Below, piece by piece: positions 45,528 to 57,200 of a DNA stretch of 64,000 bases (positions within the stretch are counted from its first letter, which is position 1; every line of letters begins with the position of its first letter). The stretch is taken from positions 50,098,695 through 50,162,694 of the forward strand of contig CM049316.1 of assembly GCA_026874595.1 (NCBI GenBank), read 5' to 3'. Below the pieces are notes generated by a model. It worked only from the letters and a program-made list of their open reading frames with translations, searched no databases and had not been told where the DNA came from. Origin of the DNA: Sipunculus nudus. Taxonomy: Eukaryota; Annelida; Sipuncula; Golfingiida; Sipunculidae. The translations under genes were made by a program, and so were the position numbers.

Positions 45528-45763
45528 AGTGGTAGTTTTTGGTTGACTGCCTCAGTAGATAGCGGTCTCCGGGATGAACGAGACCTACCTCCGGGTTTTG
45601 GTGGAGACGACCCCGACCTTGACCCCTCGGAAGAAGAAGACCGCATGGCTTGATTGAATCGTACCCACGGAAGGACTGACAACTACTTCTTCCCATGCTG
45701 AGGATACTTACCCGACATTCTCAGGAGTAAGTGTTGTAGTAGAGTAAGATATGAACTACTACA
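45528..45763 (+). repeat. 3' LTR of the TatD gypsy
   Basis: 236 bp matching the 5' LTR with five substitutions, including the first base (A instead of T). It ends AACTACTACA and is followed by the duplicated ATAC and then foldback satellite sequence (CTCGCCCATACCGCC). Confidence 0.93.
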
Positions 45764-45833
45764 ATACCTCGCCCATACCGCCGATCGACCGATCGACAGC
45801 CCGTCCACTCCGCCCTTACATACAATAATAATT
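45764..45833 (+). repeat. remaining foldback satellite after the LTR element
   Basis: Seventy bases of satellite (ATACCTCGCCCATACCGCC, then GATCGACAGCCCGTCCAC) that continue the left arm interrupted at 36059. Confidence 0.85.
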
Positions 45834-46134
45834 GACCTGACTGCGAGTGCGTGAGCGACAGGCCTATTAGTCAATCAGCGAACGTGATTGCTGGACTGAA
45901 ACGAGGATATATATTTTTTAATTTGCAAACCAATGTGTCTAAAAATAGCATATTGTTCAGAATTTAAAATTTCTAATTTATCCACGAATTGGGTCGTTTA
46001 TTATCAAATTTTGCTCACTAATAGGTTAAATATATTTTTATAAATTATTTAGTATTAATTTAAAATTAATTTATACTACTATTTGCTATATAAGCGCAAC
46101 ATGGCATCTTCTGGTTTACTCCTGTATAATTTTT
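45834..46134 (+). repeat. foldback left arm, inner unique part 1
   Basis: Reverse complement of about 53942-54238, nearly identical: GACCTGACTGCGAGTGCGTG, the CATGGCATCTTCTGGTTTAC word and CTCCTGTATAA are all mirrored in the right arm. No gene. It is cut at a T tract by the family H repeat. Confidence 0.88.
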
Positions 46135-48393
46135 AGCTCAGCTGACTTTCAGTCATGCTGGGCTATAGCGATGGGTCTTTGTCCGGCGTCCTTCCGTCTG
46201 TCCGTCCGGCCGTCCGTCCGTTAGCAGGGCACAAATCGTAACCGTAGGGGCTAGGGCCATGAACCCTATGCAGTCTTAGAGGTTATAAAAAGATCTCCTT
46301 GCAAACCTGACATTAGGTCACTGCGACCTATATTTTCGAAGTTATGGGGTGTGTTTGCACCCCCCAGAAATAACTCTTTGAGACAAAATTTTCATCCTAA
46401 ACCTTCCATCTTTCACATACAGCTCACCTACCAACAGGGGAAGAACCATAATATTTTTGAGGTCAAAAGGTCAAAGGTCAAGGTCACAGGGGCCTCTTCT
46501 TTGAAAAGCCTGTGGATGCATTTTAAGCCAACCCTTTCATCCCAATTCTTTGATCTTTCACATATAGCTCACCTACTAAGTTGGAGAAGAATCCTATAGA
46601 TTTTGAGGTCACCAGGTCAAAGGTCAGAGTCACAGGATCCACTTCTTTGAAAAGGTTGTGGACACATTTCAAGCTAGACTTTTCATTCCAAACCTTCCAG
46701 CACTGATATCATTCTCTGCCAACAGGGGAAAAGACCTGTTGATTTTGAGGTCAAAGGTCAAGTTCACGGCACCCACTTCTTGCGTGGAGTCTTTTTCAGG
46801 CAACCTCTTCAATTTGTACCTTCAATCTGTCATATATGGCTTACTTACCAATAAGGGAAGAAGCCTATTGATGTTGAGGTCAAAAGTCAAAGGTCAAGGT
46901 CACAATATTTAATTGTTCTAAATGCTTGTGAGCATATTTCAAGTGTAACTGTTCAACCCAAACCTACTCAGTTTGACTCAAACTTCATATTTATGGGTCT
47001 TTTTGCTTGAATAAATAACTTATTGATTTTGGGGTCAGCTGGTCAGAAGGTTAAAGGTTGCAGGTCAAAGTTATTCACCCATTGGTTGCAAAGTAATTAC
47101 ACCAGATTTAAGTGGTTAGTAGTTACCCATCATTTAGAAAGAATCCAGTTGATATATGGGCAAAAGGCCAAGGTCATAGGTCAGGGATGTTCACAATTAC
47201 TTATTTTATAGACCATCTCTATTTTTATTGTATATATAACCATCCCATTCCAGCTGGTACATCTCCCTGTGTGGCTGTAATTGTGAGTGACACTGGTGAC
47301 ATATGACTCCCTTTTGTATCAGCCTATTAAGTGATAAGGCTCAGTGATAAGTACCTCGTTGCTTCATAACAAAAACACTTTCCTAGATATCTGAATATTT
47401 TAATATATATCACCACATATAAAAGCAAGTGTTTGTTCTCATAATATGTGGATGTGTACCTTGATTTAGGATGGAATTTTGTTTTATTTCAAGACTCTTA
47501 GTCATGCTTTCTGCATTTCTTTTCTTTCAGGTTTGGCAGTTTACCTACCCTGCTGACCCCATTGAAAAGCAGAGTGATAATAAAAAATATTGGACTTACA
47601 CTTTTTACAAATGCATATCTATAAATCTGATATGAGGGCCTGGACATGCCTTTTGAATTATTTTGGGCATCCATTACTGGATAATTTGCCCCAAGTTTGG
47701 TTTCTTATTGGAGAATGTGGGATATCAAATGTCATACTTGTCAGAAATCCATTATGTCTGCCAGTTAGCCACCTTAGAAATTCTTTCTTCAGTGCAGTTT
47801 CAGTAATTTTTCTTTAATGTTTGGTCCGATTTAGAGAATGTTTGTTGTCTGATTTCAGAAGTCCAATATGGACACCAGGCAACCATCTTTTAATTCCTTT
47901 TGATCATTTTATCTCAAGAACAGTTAAAGTGAATGCAGTTGGATGTATATTTATGTAATCTTGTAAAGGATTGGGTCAAATATTTCTGAATAAATATTAC
48001 CATCATTTATAAAAGTGCAGTACAGTTGGCTTGTATTGAATAAAAATTCACACAGAAGCACCTGTTTCTCAATAATTCTTGCATGTATTTCCTTGATTTT
48101 TGCTATATATTTTGATCTTATATTTGCCCTTTGTGGTGTTCCTTTTGAGACTGACAGGTTTCAAGCAAGCTGTTGGAATAGTTCCTGATAGCTTAACAAT
48201 CATGCATTTTCCTCAGACCATCAATTCACTGTGTTTTAACCAGACATAGGTGATATATATTTCTGTTGTCATAGAAAATTTTCAACAAATTGGCAAATTG
48301 GTTCTTCAAAATTTGACTGGAAGTTGTGAATCTCAGTCCATGATGTCACAGGTCATGCTTGGCAGCTAAGCGTCATGACCCATGGGTCACTTG
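46135..48393 (+). mobile_element. non-autonomous repeat, family H copy 2, inserted in foldback left arm
   Basis: The right arm keeps the empty site: a run of seven T (as seen in reverse complement) where the left arm has T5, this element, then T5. So the ends are known well: AGCTCAGCTGAC at the start, and a 14-bp perfect palindrome TGACCCATGGGTCA (48376-48389) then CTTG at the end. The first 250 bp parallel the copy at 7174 (CCGTCCGTTAGCAGGGCACA, ATTAGGTCACTGCGACCTAT). The body repeats GGTCAAAGGTCAAGGTCACA-like words. No long frame with a known domain, so it moves only with outside enzymes if at all. The hairpin end and T-tract target suggest Helitron/Helentron relatives. Confidence 0.68.
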
Positions 48394-49441
48394 TTTTTAA
48401 AAAGGTGTGTACATTGGATTGGAAACAGCTTTACAAATAAAGAACTATATTTAACGATAACAATAACAAGTATTGCAAAGAATTAATGGGGGGGGGGGGG
48501 GGGGGAGGGTGGCACATGAGAATGACTGTACACCTGTGACAGGAAGGCCTTGGCGACCCGAGGACTTCAATACTCATGCTTTCAAACTTAAGAATTTAAC
48601 ACATTAAATGTGTATGTGTACATGCAGTGAAAATTAGATCAAATGTACTTACAGTATAAAAAAAGTGCCATGGTTATTGTTTTTGTGATAACTTTTACAA
48701 CAGAACATCTTGCTTAAGAGTAGCGGCACGGTTCAGTGATTCTGTACATGGACGGCAGATCAACACTATTTCAACTGAAATTGATTTTCAGGAATTTTGT
48801 TGTTATTTTTTTACAACGTACTCTGCTCGAATACAGTCGGTTAAACTGACCCATCGTTTTCGAATGTTTTCAACCTCAAAGGATTTGGAACGTGTTTCTA
48901 ATAAATACACATTTTGTCACATTTTGTCCTTAACACATTTTGACGAGAAGATTAATAAATATAAATAAAACGGGTTAAGGTCAGTCAATGGGTGAACGAT
49001 CGACATGAGGATAATTGTCTAATGTCTCATCAGATCATTACTAATGATAACAGTCACAAAAATTTGAAAGAAACAAAAAAAAGTGAGGACATTATTTATT
49101 TAAAAAAACATACATGATCATATTATGTACAATATATATAATTATATACAAGAGATGCAACGATATATACAAGCAATCTATACATGTTTACGTATATCAT
49201 CCAAACGACATGGCACCATTTACGATATTATATTGAACCATGTGGAACGCTGTGGAAATTCTTATGCGTTCTTGCTATCTGCCTTTTTTTCTGCTGACCC
49301 TTTTGCGCACACAAATAAATCAACACCTTCCCTTCCACTGCTGCGGGTACAAAACCCTCACATCCCTCATGTCGAGGCCAACTCCCCATTTCCTATCGAA
49401 GGGAGAGGCCTCGACTAGTCTTGCTCTGCCTGTCCACAGGA
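48394..49441 (+). repeat. foldback left arm, inner unique part 2
   Basis: Reverse complement of about 52900-53946. Mirrored features include a G run (48487-48505) matching a C run at 53829-53846, TTGAAGTCCTCGGGTCGCCA (right arm) and GTCGAGGCCTCTCCCTTCGA (right arm). The short frames at 49125-49470 appear on both arms and show no family resemblance. AT-rich, unlike the satellite part. Confidence 0.85.
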
Positions 49442-50589
49442 GGAAATCTCCCGAAGTCTTGATTCTGTGAAAACTGAAATAAATGGCAAAGACACATGAA
49501 GAGGTATTGAGCAATTGTGAAAATTTGCTGTGTCTCTAGATGATTACAAGAAGAGCTATCGATTTTCGTTTTTGCAGGTGTCAAATTGTTTTCCAGTTTT
49601 AACTCACCGGATGCAAATTGAAACATCATACAAACATATCCGGCCCACTTTATCCGTTTTTGTCTTGTAAGTGTAGAATAGCTACTTTTATGAGTTGTTT
49701 GGGTAAAGAATATATATATACTGATCATCTATAAACATGTATAACGATTGATTGACCCACTTCATCTGTATAAGTCATGCTAATGTAGAACTATAGACTT
49801 ACATTCTAATTGTTGTGAGTTAAGAAAATATAGACATCTCCTATGTATAATCTTTATTTGTATAAACCAGATATATTTATATTTATATTTATGATCTCGT
49901 GATGTTCAAATACACATAACAAAAGAATAAAAATTAAAACAGTTAGAACTTTGTATGTTATATGCACACGTTATTTTCCATGTGTCCTTATTGTTATAAC
50001 TGTAGCACTCCATGACTGCAGTTGAGCTAGTTCTCACCTTGGCCATGTTGCCCTTTTCAACAACTTCGATCTGGTGGACATTCAATGTTCCTTCGTCAAC
50101 ATTCCTCTCTCGTCGTCCAAGTTCTATTTGAATGTTTGGATTGTCCGTCGACATAATGAGTTTTGCCATTTTCTTATAGCCCAAAAATCAATACAAGCAA
50201 CGGAATGAATAAATGTAGAACTAGTGATAACTGATACAAATACAACAAACATGATATATGTACAGATGAGTAGAGAAAAACATAACTAATGCACGTGGAA
50301 TATTAAAGCATAAATAATGTTAAAAATATGAGAATAGGCTCTACATTTAAAGTATGAAAAATAAGAATCCGAAACGTGTGTATGTTTTGAATCTCTTTGT
50401 AACCGCGAAAAGTTATGTGTTCAGAAAAATAGAACGTAAAATTTTATAAATAAAGTGATCATTATAATATACAGTTGAGTAAATTCAATAGTATGAAAAC
50501 CATATAAAACAAGCAAGTAGTTGCAACTTTTTTCTAAATTAAATCAATACAGCTTATAGGAATACACTTGCATTAATAACTTATAAATA
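49442..50589. other. foldback loop, left part
   Basis: Single-copy, AT-rich sequence between the inverted arms. Apart from the minus-strand ORF at 49906-50184 I see nothing in it. Confidence 0.5.
49906..50184 (-). CDS. hypothetical ORF in the foldback loop
   Basis: 92 codons from the first ATG, or 87 from the second (MAKLIMSTDN). The residues read like a soluble polar protein (NPNIQIELGRRERNVDEG, then VHQIEVVEKGNMAKV) and contain less low-complexity sequence than frames nearby. I recognise no domain and see no catalytic motif. It could be an exon, a remnant of cargo once carried by the foldback element, or chance. It lies upstream of the non-LTR fragment on the opposite strand. Confidence 0.3.
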   Translation of the reverse strand: MGYKKMAKLIMSTDNPNIQIELGRRERNVDEGTLNVHQIEVVEKGNMAKVRTSSTAVMECYSYNNKDTWKITCAYNIQSSNCFNFYSFVMCI

Positions 50590-52770
50590 ATGTTAAATAA
50601 ATGAACAGAATAACCATCTTATCCCTTTAACAACTTCTGAAATTGTTAACAGCATAAAATCATAAAACAGTGGTATACCACCTGGCATTGATGGTGTGGT
50701 CGTTGAACTGTATAAAATGGCACTAATTCATTAGTTCGGGCATTGAAGAAAATGTTTAATTGTTTTACGGATGAAGGATCATTTCCATTAAAATTGAGAC
50801 ATGCTGTGTTGGTACTATTGTATAAAGGAGGGTCATATTCAGATGTGAATAATTTTAGAGGTATATCCTTACTGGGTGTTTCTTCAAAAATATTTACAGG
50901 AATTTTAAATAATCGCCTTGTTAAATTGGCAGAAGAAAATCACAGATTTTATGAAGAACAAGCAGGATACAGACAAAATCGAAGTGCAATAGTAAATAAA
51001 TTTTCATTATACAGTGTTGTGCAGAAGTATTTTACAAGAGAAAAAGGTCTGTGCTACTGTTTATTTGTCGACTTCAGCAAAGCGTTCGACCAAATATCGC
51101 TTAGTATTCTTTGGTATAGGCTGATGAATATAGGCGTACATGGAAAAATGGCAGCTGTGCTCCGTACAATGTATAGAAATTTTAAATCCTGTATTAAAAC
51201 ATCAGTTGGTCTGACAGAGTCACTTGAATGCTAAGTAGGACCACGGCAAGGTTGTAAGGTCAGCCCGTTCAGGATTGTGATGTTTATGAATGAATTAACT
51301 GAAGAACTAAAAATGTCACCATTCCAGGGTATTTATATAAATGAGAACTGTGTCAATCTGAAGTTGATGTAAAATGCAGATGATATCGTAATAATGGCAG
51401 ACACTGTTGGACACTTACCAAAAATAATAGAAACAGAACTTTTTTGCTCCAGGTGGGGCATGGTAGTGCACTTGGTGAAAACAAAAGCAGTAGTGTTCAG
51501 AAGATGAGGCATTTGTAGGAAGGATGAAAGATGGTTTTATGGTGGGAAAAATTTGTGGTTACTCCAAGCTGTAAATATCTTGGAATAATGTTTTCTAGCA
51601 TTTTATCATTGAACTTAGCACATATCACTTTGTCAACACAAGCAGAGGAAGCAGTAAATAGAATATATAGTATACAGTTTGAATGTAATGGGTTGCCACC
51701 TGAAACTGCTGTGGAGTTGTTTTATAAAATTATTGTATTAATCTTAACATATGGAGCTGAAATATGGGGTTATAATAAAATTGAAATAGAACGTGTACAA
51801 ATTAAACTCTGCAAACGTATTTTGTGAGTAAATAGAAAATGTATAAATGCAACAGTGTTAGGGGAGTTAGATATGTTGCCACTGTATTGTATATATTATG
51901 TGAAATGCATTAAATACTGGTTACTTATACGGGAAATGGAAGCCAGCAGAATTCCTAAAAATGGTTATTTAAAAATTAAAGGCATAAAGTGAATTAGGTA
52001 GATTGAAATGGGATACAGCAGTTAAAACCTTATTATTCAGGTATAGCTTTGGCTATGTATGGTTATCATAGGGTGTGAGGAACAAAGAACAATTCAATTT
52101 TAAATGAATTTAGTCAAAGAGTGAAGGATTGCTCAAATCAAGTGTTTTCATCTGAAATTGGAAGCAGTAACAGGTTAAAATGGTATAGAGAATATAAAAC
52201 AAGTGTAACATTAGGATACTATTTGAGTATTATTAAATCAAAGTTTCTGAGAATGCTGCTAGCTAGATTTAGTTGTGCTAATTATAAATTAAGAGTAGAG
52301 AAGGGCAGATATAATGGTGAAATGATACAATAGAGAATATGTAGATATTGTGAAACCATTGGTATAATAGAAGTAGAAGATGAATGGCATTTCCTGATGG
52401 AATGTACCAGAACAATATTGGAAGAAACCTGTTAGTGAAACATTTATTGAACTGATGAATGTTGAAAGAGAGGGTGTAGTGAAGAAATTAGCAATTTATC
52501 TTATGAAGCCAAGCAAAATAAGGGGAAAGAATTTAGAGGCCAAGAGTAATATATAACAGCACAGACTATAAAATATCAATATGATATGTTGCATATATGA
52601 TCTGTTGGAAGTGTTAATCTTCCAAAAGGGTGTTATAGATGTGTATATATATTAAAAAAATGGTACTTTGAAATATGTCATGTAAAATCATAACAGGAAC
52701 TCTGCATTGGAATGTACCTTTGATGACAGACTGTATTATGGGCCAGAGGCCTTGAACTACAATAAATAAT
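50590..52770 (+). pseudogene. non-LTR retrotransposon reverse transcriptase, degraded
   Basis: A LINE-type RT remnant. Readable blocks in order: SGIPPGIDGVVVELYKMA near 50668, FRGISLLGVSSKIFTGIL, EQAGYRQNRSA, LFVDFSKAFDQISL (the conserved Asp), GPRQGCKVSPFRIVMF near 51240, NADDIVIMAD near 51373 (where the family has YADD), then KTKAVVFRR and a C-terminal part with ILTYGAEIWGYNKIEIER. Several stops break it, including one directly before the NADD. No endonuclease domain was found upstream, so it is 5' truncated. A 3' tail with AATAAA precedes a T/C-rich stretch. It sits in the foldback loop only, so it either inserted there or was carried along. Confidence 0.85.
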
Positions 52771-52789
52771 ATTATATATATTAATTCAT

Positions 52790-52899
52790 TAATTCCTTCA
52801 TTTCTTTCTTTCTTGCTTTCCTTCTTTCATTCAAGCTTTCATCCAAACGTTTCATCCTTCCTATCATCATTTCTTTCTTTCACCCAGTCTTTCATTTCA
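52790..52899 (+). repeat. (CTTT/CTTC)-rich simple repeat
   Basis: Degenerate TTTC and TTCC units (ATTTCTTTCTTTCTTGCTTT and similar) between the non-LTR fragment and the start of the right arm. Confidence 0.75.
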
Positions 52900-54238
52900 T
52901 CCTGTGGACAGGCAGAGCAAGACTAGTCGAGGCCTCTCCCTTCGATAGGAAATGGGGAGTTGGCCTCGACATGAGGGATGTGAGGGTTTTGTACCCGCAG
53001 CAGTGGAAGGGAAGGTGTTGATTTATTTGTGTGCGCAAAAGGGTCAGCAGAAAAAAAAGGCAGATAGCAAGAACGCATAAGAATTTCCACAGCGTTCCAC
53101 ATGGTTCAATATCGTAAATGGTGCCATGTCGTTTGGATGATATACGTAAACATGTATAGATTGCTTGTATATATCGTTGCATCTCTTGTATATAATTATA
53201 TATATTGTACATAATATGATCATGTATGTTTTTTTTAAAATAAATAATGTCCTCACTTTTTTTTGTTTCTTTCAAATTTTTGTGACTGTTATCATCAGTA
53301 ATGATCTGATGAGACATTAGACAATTATCCTCATGTCGATCGTTCACCCATTGACTGACCTTAACCCGTTTTATTTATATTTATTAATCTTCTCGTCAAA
53401 ATGTGTTAAGGACAAAATGTGACAAAATGTGTATTTATAAGAAACACGTTCCAAATCCTTAGAGGTTGAAAACATTCGAAAACAATGGGTCAGTTTAACC
53501 GACTGTATTCGAGCAGAGTACGTTGTAAAAAATTACAACAAAATTCCTGAAAATCAATTTCAGTTGAAATAGTGTTGATCTGCCGTCCATGTACAGAATC
53601 ACTGAACCGTGCCGCTACTCTTAAGCAAGATGTTCTGTTGTAAAAGTTATCACAAAAACAATAACCATGGCACTTTTTTATACTGTAAGTACATTTGATC
53701 TAATTTTCACAGCATGTACACATACACATTTAATGTGTTAAATTCTTAAGTTTGAAAGCATGAGTATTGAAGTCCTCGGGTCGCCAAGGCCTTCCTGTCA
53801 CAGGTGTACAGTCATTCTCATGTGCCACCCTCCCCCCCCCCCCCCCATTAATTCTTTGCAATACTTGTTATTGTTATCGTTAAATATAGTTCTTTATTTG
53901 TAAAGCTGTTTCCAATCCAATGTACACACCTTTTTAAAAAAATTATACAGGAGTAAACCAGAAGATGCCATGTTGCGCTTATATAGCAAATAGTAATATA
54001 AATTAATTTTAAATTAATACTAAATAATTTATAAAAATATATTTAACCTATTAGTGAGCAAAATTTGATAATAAACGACCCAATTCGTGGATAAATTAGA
54101 AATTTTAAATTCTGAACAATATGCTATTTTTAGACACATTGGTTTGCAAATTAAAAAATATATATCCTCGTTTCAGTCCAGCAATCACGTTCGCTGATTG
54201 GCTAATAGGCCTGTCGCTCACGCACTCGCAGTCAGGTC
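52900..54238 (-). repeat. foldback right arm, inner unique part
   Basis: About 1.34 kb that is the reverse complement of 48394-49441 plus 45834-46134, uninterrupted. It proves that the 2.26-kb repeat and the LTR element on the left are later additions. It holds AT-rich sequence, a C run at 53829-53846 and no supported gene. Confidence 0.88.
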
Positions 54239-57200
54239 AATTATTATTGTATGTAAGGGCGGAGTGGACGGGCTGTCGATCGGTCGATCGGCGGTATGGG
54301 CGAGGTATCAAAAGGTATGAAAGGTGACCTTGAAAAACACGATAGTTTGGCTCTGGGGGCCGTTAAAGCATCGATTTGTGCCTTATTTTCGGCGAATATC
54401 AAAATGGAGGCCTGCTCTGAAACGGCCGTGTGTGCCGCTCTAATTATCATGGGATGTGAGGGCGGAGTTGACGGGCTGTCGATCGGTGGGAAAGACGAAC
54501 TTGAAAAAACGATGGTTGTGACCGGTGGGTGGCCGTATAAGCGATGTTCCCAATATTTTTGGGCTTTTCGAGATAATGGCGGGCCGTTGCTCTAAAACGG
54601 ATTTTTGTGCCGCTCTAATAATTATTGGGCCGGACAGCCAGGGATGTGGGCTTTGACTTGATAACCAACATGGCGTCGAAAAAACGACAGTTAGCGGACC
54701 TGCGGCGGTCAGAATAGCGAGGTGTGTGTTTTTCTGGCTTTTATGGGAAGATTGGCGAATATCAAAATGGCGCACTGCTCTGAAACGGCTCTTTGTGCCG
54801 CTCTAGTTATTATTGTATGTGAAGGCGGGATGGACGAGGTATCGAATGGTATGCAAGGTGACCTTAAAAAACGATAGTTTGGCTCTGGGGGCCGTCAAGG
54901 CAGCGATTTTTGCCCTATTTTCGGCGAATATCAAAATGGAGTCCTGCTCTGAAACGGCCGTTCGTGCCGCTCTAATTTTCATGGGATGTGAGGGCGGAGT
55001 GGACGGGCTGTCGATCGGTGGGAAAGACGACCTTGAAAAAACGATTGTTGTGACCGGTGGGTGGCCGTATAAGTGATGTTCCCAATATTTTTGGCCTTTT
55101 CGAGATAATGGGGGGCCGCTGCTCTAGTACGGCTTTTTGTGGCGCTCTAATAATTATTGAGCCGGAGAGCCAGGGGTGTGGGCTTTGACTTGATACCCAA
55201 CATGGCGTCGAAAAAAACGATAGTTAGCGGGCATGCGGCGGTCAGAATAGCGAGGTGTGTGTTTTTCTGGCTTCTTTTGGAAGATTGGCGAATATCAAAA
55301 TGGCGCACTGCTCTGAAACGGCTCTTTGTGCCGCTCTAGTTATTATTGGATGGGAAGGCGGTATGGGCGAGGTATCAAATAGTATGCAAGGTGACCTTGA
55401 AAAAACGATAGTTTTGCTCTTGAGGCCGTTAAAGCATCGATTTGTGCCTTATTTTCGGCGAATATCAAAATGAAGGCCTGCTCTGAAACCGCCGTTTGTG
55501 CCGCTCTAATTTTCATGGAATGTGAGGGCGGAGTGGACGGGCTGTCGATCGGTGGGAAAGACGACCTTGAAAAAACGATGGTTGTGACCCGTGGGGGGCC
55601 GTATAAGAGATGTTCCAAATATTTTTGGCCTTTTCGAGATAATGGCTGACCGCTGCTCTAAAACGGCTTTTTTTGCCGCTCTAATAATTATTGGGCCGGA
55701 CAGCCAGGGGTGTGGGCTTTGACTTGATAACCAACATGGCGTCGACAAAACGATAGTTAGCGGGCCTGCGGCGGTCAGAATAGCGAGGAGTGTGTTTTTC
55801 TGGCTTTTTAGGGAAGATTGGCGAATATCAAAATGGCGCACTGCTCTGAAACGGCTCTTTGTGCCGCTCTAGTTATTATTGGATGGGAAGGCGGTATGGG
55901 CGAGGTATCGAATGGTATGCAAGGTGACCTTAAAAAAACGATAGTTTGGCTCTGGGGGCCGTCAAGGCAGCGATTTTTGCCCTATTTTCGGCGAATATAA
56001 AAATGGAGTCCTGCTCTGAAACGGCCGTTTGTGCCGCTCTAATTATCATGGGATGTGAGGGCGGAGTGGACGGGCTGTCGATCGGTGGGAAAGACGACCT
56101 TGAAAAACCGATGGTTGTGACCGGTGGGTGGCCGTATAAGTGATGTTCCCAATATTTTTGGCCTTTTCGAGATAATGGGGGGGGGGGGGGGGGGGGGGGG
56201 GGTCGCTGCTCTAGTACGGCTTTTTTTGCCGCTCTAATAATTATTGTGCCGGAGAGCCAGGGGTGAGGGCTTTGACTTGATACCCAACATGGCGTCGAAA
56301 AAACGATAGTTAGCGGGCATGCGGCGGTCAGAATAGCGAGGTGTGTGTTTTTCTGGCTTCTTTGGGAAGATTGGCGAATATCAAAATGGCACACTGCTCT
56401 GAAACGGCTCTTTGTGCCGCTCTAGTTACTATGTATGTGAAGGCGGTATGGGCGAGGTATCAAATAGTATGCAAGATGACCTTGAAAAAACGATAGTTTT
56501 GCTCTTGAGGCCGTTAAAGCATCGATTTGTGCCTTATTTTCGGCGAATATCAAAATGGAGGCCTGCTCTGAAACGGACGTTTGTGCCGCTCTAATTATCA
56601 TGGGATGTGAGGGCGGAGTGGACGGGCTGTGGATCGGTGGGAAAGACGACCTTGAAATAAGGATGGTTGTGACCCGTGGGGGCTGTATAAGCGATGTTAC
56701 CAATATTTTTGCCTTTTCTAGATAATTGCGGGCCGCTGCTCTAAAACGGCATTTTGTGCCGCTCTAATAATTATATGGCCGGACAGCCAGAGATGTAGGC
56801 TTTGACTTGATAACCAACATGGCGTCGAGAAAACGATAGTTAGCGGGCCTGCGGCGGTCAGAACAGCGAGGAGTGTGTTTTTCTGGATTCTGTGGGGAGA
56901 TTGGCGAATATCCAAATGGCGCACTGCTCTGAAACAGCTCTTTGTGCCGCTCTAGTTATTATTGGATGGGAATGCGGTATGGGCGAGGTATCAAATAGTA
57001 TGCAAGGTGACCTTGAAAATCAATAGTTTGGCTCTGGGGGCCGTTAAAGCATCGATTTGTGCCCTATTTTCGGCGAATATCAAAATGGAGGCCTGCTCTG
57101 AAACGGCCGTTTGTGCCGCTCTAATTATCATTGGATTTGAGAGCGGGGTGGACGGGCGGTCGATCGGTGGGAAAGACGACCTTGAAAAAACTATGGTTGT

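Larger units (their letters stand above)
36060..45763 (+). mobile_element. Ty3/Gypsy LTR retrotransposon carrying a TatD nuclease ORF
   Basis: A 9,704-bp element with 236-bp LTRs at both ends and a 4-bp target duplication (ATAC at 36056-36059 and 45764-45767). Order: LTR, primer-binding site, 1.2-kb leader, gag, zinc knuckle, protease, RT, RNase H, integrase, an extra zinc-finger/TatD region, polypurine tract, LTR. The RT-before-integrase order marks it as Ty3/Gypsy. It is inserted in the satellite of the foldback left arm and interrupts a TTTGATACCTCGCCC word. A few stops and frame changes suggest this copy is no longer autonomous, but the decay is slight. Confidence 0.93.
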
